Of a DNA stretch of 64,000 bases, positions 59,830-64,000 are shown piece after piece (position 1 is the stretch's first letter; the number at the start of each line of letters is the position of its first letter). The notes under the pieces are model-generated. The model was not told the DNA's origin and ran no database searches. It saw only the letters and a program-made list of their open reading frames with translations. The translations under genes and the position numbers were made by a program. The DNA is from Acidimicrobiaceae bacterium (lineage in GTDB: Bacteria > Actinomycetota > Acidimicrobiia > Acidimicrobiales > RAAP-2). The stretch covers positions 99,915-163,914 of the forward strand of contig PLWZ01000057.1 of the NCBI GenBank assembly GCA_003151235.1, in the 5' to 3' direction.

Positions 59830-60717
59830 ATGAAGATTCGGATAGGTGTGAGCACGGCCAGGGGCGATCCGGGTGCGGACTCGCTGGGCAGGCTCGCCGA
59901 CGATATGGAGGAGCTCGGGTTCGATTCGATCTGGCTGCCGGAGATCTTGACCCAGGCCGCGGTCGACCCGATCGTCGCCCTTGCGTGGATCGGCGGCCAC
60001 AACCCGAAGCTCAAGCTCGGGACGACCGCGCTGCTCCCGGGCCGGAACATCCTGCGGCTGGCCAAGCAGGTGGCGACGGCGGACGTGCTCACCGGGGGCC
60101 GACTCCTGGTCACGTTCGTGCCGGGTCTGGCTCAATCCCCCGAGCGCGACGCAGTGGGCGTGCCGTTGGCCGGCCGCGGCGCGGTCATGGATGAGCTGCT
60201 GCCGGTGCTGCGAGATCTTTGGTCGGGCAAGACGGTGGGCCACGACGGCCCGTCGGGGAGCTTTCCGCCGACCGAGCTCTGGCCCCTCCCGGTGCAGCAG
60301 CCCTTCGATGTGTGGCTCGGCGGGATGGCCCACGCCTCGCTCATCCGGTGCGGACGCCTCGCCGACGGCTGGCTCCCGTCGCTGTGCACGCCCGAGGAGG
60401 CCGCGTCGGGCCAGCGTGTGATCCTCGCGGCGGCGGAGGAGGCTGACCGCTCCATCGACCCCGAGCACTTCGGGGTCAGCCTCGTGTACTCGCAGTCCGC
60501 GCTTGACGATCGCGTGGTCGCAGCGCTCTCGACGCGGTCGCGGGGAAGGGACCCCCGAACGCTCGTCCCGGTCGGATTCCCGGCATTGCGGGAACGGATG
60601 GAGGGCTTCCTCGAGGTCGGCTTCTCGAAGTTCGTCGTCCGCCCGATGGCGCCGCAGTCGGGTTGGCGTCGCGAGCTCGAGGAGCTGGCCGCCGCCGTCG
60701 GCGACCTGCAGACGTGA
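59830..60717 (+). CDS. LLM-class F420-dependent oxidoreductase
   Basis: A 295-residue luciferase-like enzyme starting at ATG behind GAGGT. The blocks are MKIRIGVSTARGDPGADS, GFDSIWLPEILTQAAVDPIVALAWIGG, LKLGTTALLPGRNILRLAKQVATADVLTGGRLLVTFVPG and PFDVWLGGMAHASLIRCGRLADGWLPS. It resembles the TIGR03854-like F420 family. It probably forms a transcription unit with the threonine aldolase upstream. Substrate unknown. Confidence 0.9.
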   Translation: MKIRIGVSTARGDPGADSLGRLADDMEELGFDSIWLPEILTQAAVDPIVALAWIGGHNPKLKLGTTALLPGRNILRLAKQVATADVLTGGRLLVTFVPGLAQSPERDAVGVPLAGRGAVMDELLPVLRDLWSGKTVGHDGPSGSFPPTELWPLPVQQPFDVWLGGMAHASLIRCGRLADGWLPSLCTPEEAASGQRVILAAAEEADRSIDPEHFGVSLVYSQSALDDRVVAALSTRSRGRDPRTLVPVGFPALRERMEGFLEVGFSKFVVRPMAPQSGWRRELEELAAAVGDLQT

Positions 60718-60730
60718 GGCCGGCCGCCGG

Positions 60731-61222
60731 TTAGGGCCGGGCGGGCCCGCCCGCTGGAGCGGTGCGGGCGGCCCGATCGGTGATCGAAAAGGCCACCGCG
60801 GTGAGGAAGAGGACCGCCGAGGCGATCTCGATCACGAATGTCTTCGTGGCGTATGCACCCGTCCACGAGTCTTGAAACCCGAACAGGCCGTAGTTGACCG
60901 AGATCAGGAACCCCGCCAACGTGGCGATCATCGTTCCGGCGCCGATGAGCCCTGTCCAGACCCTTCTCACCACCGAGGCGGCGACGGCGAAGACGATCGC
61001 CGCCACCCCCTGGGCGATGAACATCGGGCCGATCGTCGGGACGTGCCGGTAGGCGATGTCCCAGAGGTGCAGGTGGATGACGCCCGAGGCGACCATGAGC
61101 GCTGCGGCCAACCACGTCGCGACGTTGACCACCCACCGATGCGGTGAGCCGTCCATCCACAACAGCCCGACAATCGCCGGCCGCTCACCGGTCGTCTTGG
61201 GCCGGGTGGCGATTGTCGTCAT
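60731..61222 (-). CDS. Four-helix membrane protein
   Basis: A 163-residue integral membrane protein with four helices (WLAAALMVASGVIHLHLWDIAY, PMFIAQGVAAIVFAVAASVV, LIGAGTMIATLAGFLISVNYGLF, VIEIASAVLFLTAVAFSI). Histidines in GVIHLHLWDIAYRH are notable. The ATG follows AAGGAAG. It lies 52 bases downstream of the secreted-repeat protein gene on the same strand, so both should be driven by the ECF-type promoter at 61869-61900. Function unknown. Confidence 0.85.
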   Translation of the reverse strand: MTTIATRPKTTGERPAIVGLLWMDGSPHRWVVNVATWLAAALMVASGVIHLHLWDIAYRHVPTIGPMFIAQGVAAIVFAVAASVVRRVWTGLIGAGTMIATLAGFLISVNYGLFGFQDSWTGAYATKTFVIEIASAVLFLTAVAFSITDRAARTAPAGGPARP

Positions 61223-61274
61223 CGTGTGCTTCCTTGCTCTCGATCGTCAGCGGCTCGCTGGCGAACAGGCCGGC

Positions 61275-61805
61275 TCAGTACCCGTAGCCGCCCGGAGACC
61301 CGCTCGACGTCGGGGCACCGGCGGTAGAGGCCGTCTTGAGGCTGGTATTCACGACGAACCAGGTCCCGCCGACGCCCTGGCCACTCGCCGCGCCGGCACC
61401 CGAGTCGAGGGCGTAGGTGTAGAGCGGATGCTTCTTGAAGGTCACCTGCAGCATCTTGCCGGAGGGAATCGTGCCCAGGCCGGTGACACCGGGGCCGCCC
61501 TTGGGCGTGGTGCCCTTGGCGATGAGCAGCGGCGGCCAGAGCCCGGCGCAGCCGCCGGTGCAGGTGGCCTTGTTGGGCTTGTCCTGGGTGAACCGGTACA
61601 GCGTCTTGCCGGCGCTGTTGACGAGGATCTTGCCGAGGCTGCCGTGGCTGACCAGCTTGACGGTGGTCCCGCCGGCGGCGCCGGCGGTCGAGGGCAGCGC
61701 AGCCACCGATGCGGCAAAGCCGGTGGCGACAGCCGCGGTGGCGACCGCGAACTTGGCCACCCGGTGCCTCCGGGGTCCTCGTGTCTTGGCGGTCTGCGAG
61801 TTCAT
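61275..61805 (-). CDS. Secreted-repeat (COG4315-type) exported protein
   Basis: A 176-residue exported protein with an ATG behind AAGGAG, a signal sequence (RVAKFAVATAAVATGFAASVAALPSTAGA) and the COG4315 secreted repeat. The repeat pattern is LGKILVNSAGKTLYRFTQDKPNKATCTGGCAGLWPPLL followed by MLQVTFKKHPLYTYALDSGAG. The two cysteines in CTGGC are conserved in the family. Such proteins are common beside ECF sigma factors and are of unknown function. It faces the sigma gene, and each direction carries the same promoter-like element. Confidence 0.88.
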   Translation of the reverse strand: MNSQTAKTRGPRRHRVAKFAVATAAVATGFAASVAALPSTAGAAGGTTVKLVSHGSLGKILVNSAGKTLYRFTQDKPNKATCTGGCAGLWPPLLIAKGTTPKGGPGVTGLGTIPSGKMLQVTFKKHPLYTYALDSGAGAASGQGVGGTWFVVNTSLKTASTAGAPTSSGSPGGYGY

Positions 61806-61868
61806 TTCAAGGGCTCCTTCGTGTGTCTTGGTGCGGGGTCGGGCCTCCAAGCCCGGCCCGCTTCATAG

Positions 61869-61900
61869 GGTGTTACGGCCGGACGCTCCGATCGGATTGC
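61869..61900 (-). promoter_or_regulatory. ECF-type promoter element toward the secreted-repeat gene
   Basis: Read on the reverse strand: GCAATCC (61900-61894), 16 bases, then CGTAACACC (61877-61869). The same -35-like heptamer, spacer and CGTAA core recur on the forward strand toward the sigma gene. It lies 63 bases before the ATG. Confidence 0.7.
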
Positions 61901-61928
61901 CGACAGCGGAAACCACCCTGTACTTGGG

Positions 61929-61959
61929 GCAATCCCTTTGCTGTCCCGCACCGTAATCC
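61929..61959 (+). promoter_or_regulatory. ECF-type promoter element toward the sigma factor gene
   Basis: GCAATCC (61929-61935), 16 bases, then CGTAATCC (61952-61959), 58 bases before the sigma GTG. The match to the reverse-strand element is exact in the heptamer, spacer length and CGTAA. Autoregulation by the ECF sigma is inferred. The -35 is close to the CCAATC recognised by SigK-type sigma factors. Confidence 0.7.
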
Positions 61960-62017
61960 TGGCAGTGGGACAATTCGGTGGCATGGAACGAGATGGCGTG
62001 GACGCCCCGGGGGCCGC

Positions 62018-62578
62018 GTGAGCGAGCTCTCCGACGAGGCGCTCCTGGCCGGCATGGCCGTTGGCGACGAGACCGCAGCGGTCACGTTCGTCCGGCGATA
62101 CCAGCGCCGCGTCTACGGGCTGGCGGTCTCCATGCTCGGCGACGCCCATGCGGCCGAGGACGTGGCCCAGGAGGCGCTGGTCCGGGCGTGGCGCCACGCC
62201 CAGGTATTCGACTCGCGCCGCGGGTCTGCGGCGACCTGGGTGCTGGCCATCACCCGCAACCTCGCAATCGACGCGATGCGGGTCCGCCGTTCGACCCCGA
62301 TGGACCCGGCTCGATTCTTGACCCTCGGCTCGGTGAGCCAGGACGAGTCGCCCGAAGAGGCCGCCGAGGCACTCGACAGGCACCCGGGCATCCGGGCGGC
62401 CCTGGCGGGGCTCCCGCCCGAGCAACGGCGAGCGCTCGTGCTCGCGGTCGTCTACGGACTCACCGCGGCCGACGTCAGCGAGCGGGAGTCGATCCCGCTC
62501 GGCACGGCGAAGACCCGGATCCGGGCCGCGCTCCAGAAACTCCGCACCACAATGGACGTGACGGTGAGTCGGTCATGA
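62018..62578 (+). CDS. ECF-type RNA polymerase sigma factor (SigK-like)
   Basis: A 186-residue sigma-70 family protein with regions 2 and 4 only. Region 2 reads FVRRYQRRVYGLAVSMLGDAHAAEDVAQEALVRAWRHAQVFD and region 4 is AALAGLPPEQRRALVLAVVYGLTAADVSERESIPLGTAKTRIRAALQKL. The GTG start at 62018 fits the family N-terminus. Its TGA overlaps the ATG of the anti-sigma gene. A conserved promoter element precedes it and, in the opposite direction, the secreted-repeat gene; the SigK/RskA system with exported targets is a reasonable model (inference). Confidence 0.93.
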   Translation: MSELSDEALLAGMAVGDETAAVTFVRRYQRRVYGLAVSMLGDAHAAEDVAQEALVRAWRHAQVFDSRRGSAATWVLAITRNLAIDAMRVRRSTPMDPARFLTLGSVSQDESPEEAAEALDRHPGIRAALAGLPPEQRRALVLAVVYGLTAADVSERESIPLGTAKTRIRAALQKLRTTMDVTVSRS

Positions 62579-63243
62579 GCATGCATCCGAAGGATCCACG
62601 GTGCGAAGCGGTCCAAGATGAGCTGGCCGAGCTGGCCCTCGGGACCTTGAGTGGCCTCGAGCGCTCGAGCGTGCTGACCCACGTCGAGGGCTGCACGAAC
62701 TGCCGGATCGAGGTCGGCCGGCTCTCCGCGGTGGCCGATGCGGTGCTGACGCTTGCTCCCGAGATCGAGCCCGAGGCGGGGTTCGAGGTCAGGCTCTTCG
62801 AACGGATGGGGGTTGCTCGCCCTCGGCGGTGGGGTCTGCCCCGTCGCCAGGCTCAACGCGTCGCACTGGCCGGCACCGCGTTGCTCGGTGCGCTCGGCCT
62901 CGGCCTCGGCCTCGGACTGACGTCGGGGGGCACCACGTTCTCTGCGCCGACGCCGGTCGTCGCCAACCTCACGTCGGCCCACGGCATTCGGGGCGAGGTC
63001 TATGTGGTGCCGGGCAAGCCGGGTTGGATATTCATGTCGGTCGACCACGCCGGCACGACCGGTCTCGTCACATGCCGCCTGGCCACGCTGCACGGCGGCA
63101 CCATGACCGTCGGGTCGTTCTGGCTGGCCTCGGGCACCGGCTCGTGGGTCTACGCGCTGCCGGTTCCGGCGGACCAGGTGCGCACCGCATGGGTCGTCAC
63201 CGGGAACGGCGCCGTCCTGGCCAGCGCCGAGCTGAACCGCTGA
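62575..63243 (+). CDS. Anti-sigma factor with zinc-finger and membrane anchor (RskA-like)
   Basis: A 222-residue single-pass membrane protein. The N-terminal cytoplasmic part has the ZAS zinc motif H36-x3-C40-x2-C43 (HVEGCTNC), with Cys10 as a further ligand. A helix (about residues 95-115, LAGTALLGALGLGLGLGL) leads to an extracytoplasmic RskA-like beta domain (RGEVYVVPGKPGWIFMSVDH ... GSWVYALPVPADQVRTAWVV). The ATG overlaps the sigma stop. It should hold the sigma factor at the membrane until proteolysis or redox change releases it. Confidence 0.9.
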   Translation: MSMHPKDPRCEAVQDELAELALGTLSGLERSSVLTHVEGCTNCRIEVGRLSAVADAVLTLAPEIEPEAGFEVRLFERMGVARPRRWGLPRRQAQRVALAGTALLGALGLGLGLGLTSGGTTFSAPTPVVANLTSAHGIRGEVYVVPGKPGWIFMSVDHAGTTGLVTCRLATLHGGTMTVGSFWLASGTGSWVYALPVPADQVRTAWVVTGNGAVLASAELNR

Positions 63244-63270
63244 GTCGAGGGGCCGGTCAAGCCCCAGGAC

Positions 63271-64000
<730 letters not shown>

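Noticed and set aside
58674..60113. A 480-codon N-terminal extension of the F420-type oxidoreductase at 57597-58673
   Set aside because: The extension lies opposite the threonine-aldolase-like and next oxidoreductase genes and has shadow composition.

Overview
The window is about 64 kb of GC-rich bacterial chromosome. Gene families, start codons (many GTG, a few TTG) and dense packing with 4-base stop/start overlaps point to a high-GC actinobacterium. The many F420/FMN luciferase-like oxidoreductases, SDRs, thiolases and FtsX-like permeases would fit Acidimicrobiia or a relative; that placement is inference. I see about 63 protein genes, two of them cut by the window edges, and no rRNA, tRNA, CRISPR array or intact insertion sequence. 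Layout: 1-2.0 kb holds a SnoaL-like tail and an SDR/luciferase-like oxidoreductase pair. 2.3-4.9 kb is an FtsX-like permease with no ordinary start codon; a full-length paralogue lies at 29.1-31.6 kb. 5.1-6.2 kb is an SPFH membrane protein followed by a ribbon-helix-helix regulator, with a perfect operator-like palindrome in front. 6.4-9.8 kb has two methyltransferases and a secreted hydrolase. 9.8-14.1 kb is a TetR gene plus the two halves of a heterodimeric ABC exporter, with a perfect TetR-type operator. 14.2-18.5 kb has two acetyltransferases, two lipoproteins, a YHYH protein and a GDPD phosphodiesterase. 18.5-24.3 kb looks like a copper region: a secreted PHM/DBH-type copper monooxygenase, two membrane proteins, a Cu-type P1B ATPase with an unusual C-terminal extension, and a CopZ-like chaperone. 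24.5-28.9 kb is a catabolic-looking set (PhyH dioxygenase, AttH-like protein, APH-like kinase, cytochrome P450). 31.8-38.3 kb is mixed: a small secreted Ser/Thr/Gly-rich protein, DUF3052, a PPOX-type flavoprotein, an ABC-2 exporter, dienelactone hydrolase, nitroreductase, aldo/keto reductase and a methyltransferase. 38.4-44.3 kb is a two-component system followed by a GT2 and a GT39 membrane glycosyltransferase; a PhoP-like direct repeat occurs in front of both the regulator and the GT2 gene. 44.3-52.6 kb has an aminotransferase, a DUF2156 membrane protein, an MBL hydrolase, a DinB-like protein, an O-methyltransferase, Ku, a small HTH protein and a GNAT. 52.5-53.7 kb has 3-methyladenine glycosylase I and then a 588-base stretch with no convincing gene, which carries a 21-bp-spaced repeat array and a hairpin-rich segment. 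53.7-58.7 kb is a five-gene reverse-strand operon (luciferase-like oxidoreductase, thiolase, KAS III, nucleotidyltransferase, cation diffusion facilitator) in which every junction overlaps by 4 bases. 58.8-60.7 kb has a threonine-aldolase-like enzyme and another luciferase-like oxidoreductase. 60.7-63.2 kb is an ECF sigma/anti-sigma pair facing a secreted-repeat protein and a membrane protein, with the same promoter-like element in both directions. The window ends inside adenosylhomocysteinase. The strongest system-level signals are the matched regulatory elements: the ECF promoter pair, the response-regulator boxes, the SPFH/RHH operator and the TetR operator. Next come the copper enzyme/ATPase neighbourhood and the unexplained repeat and hairpin region at 53.2-53.7 kb.
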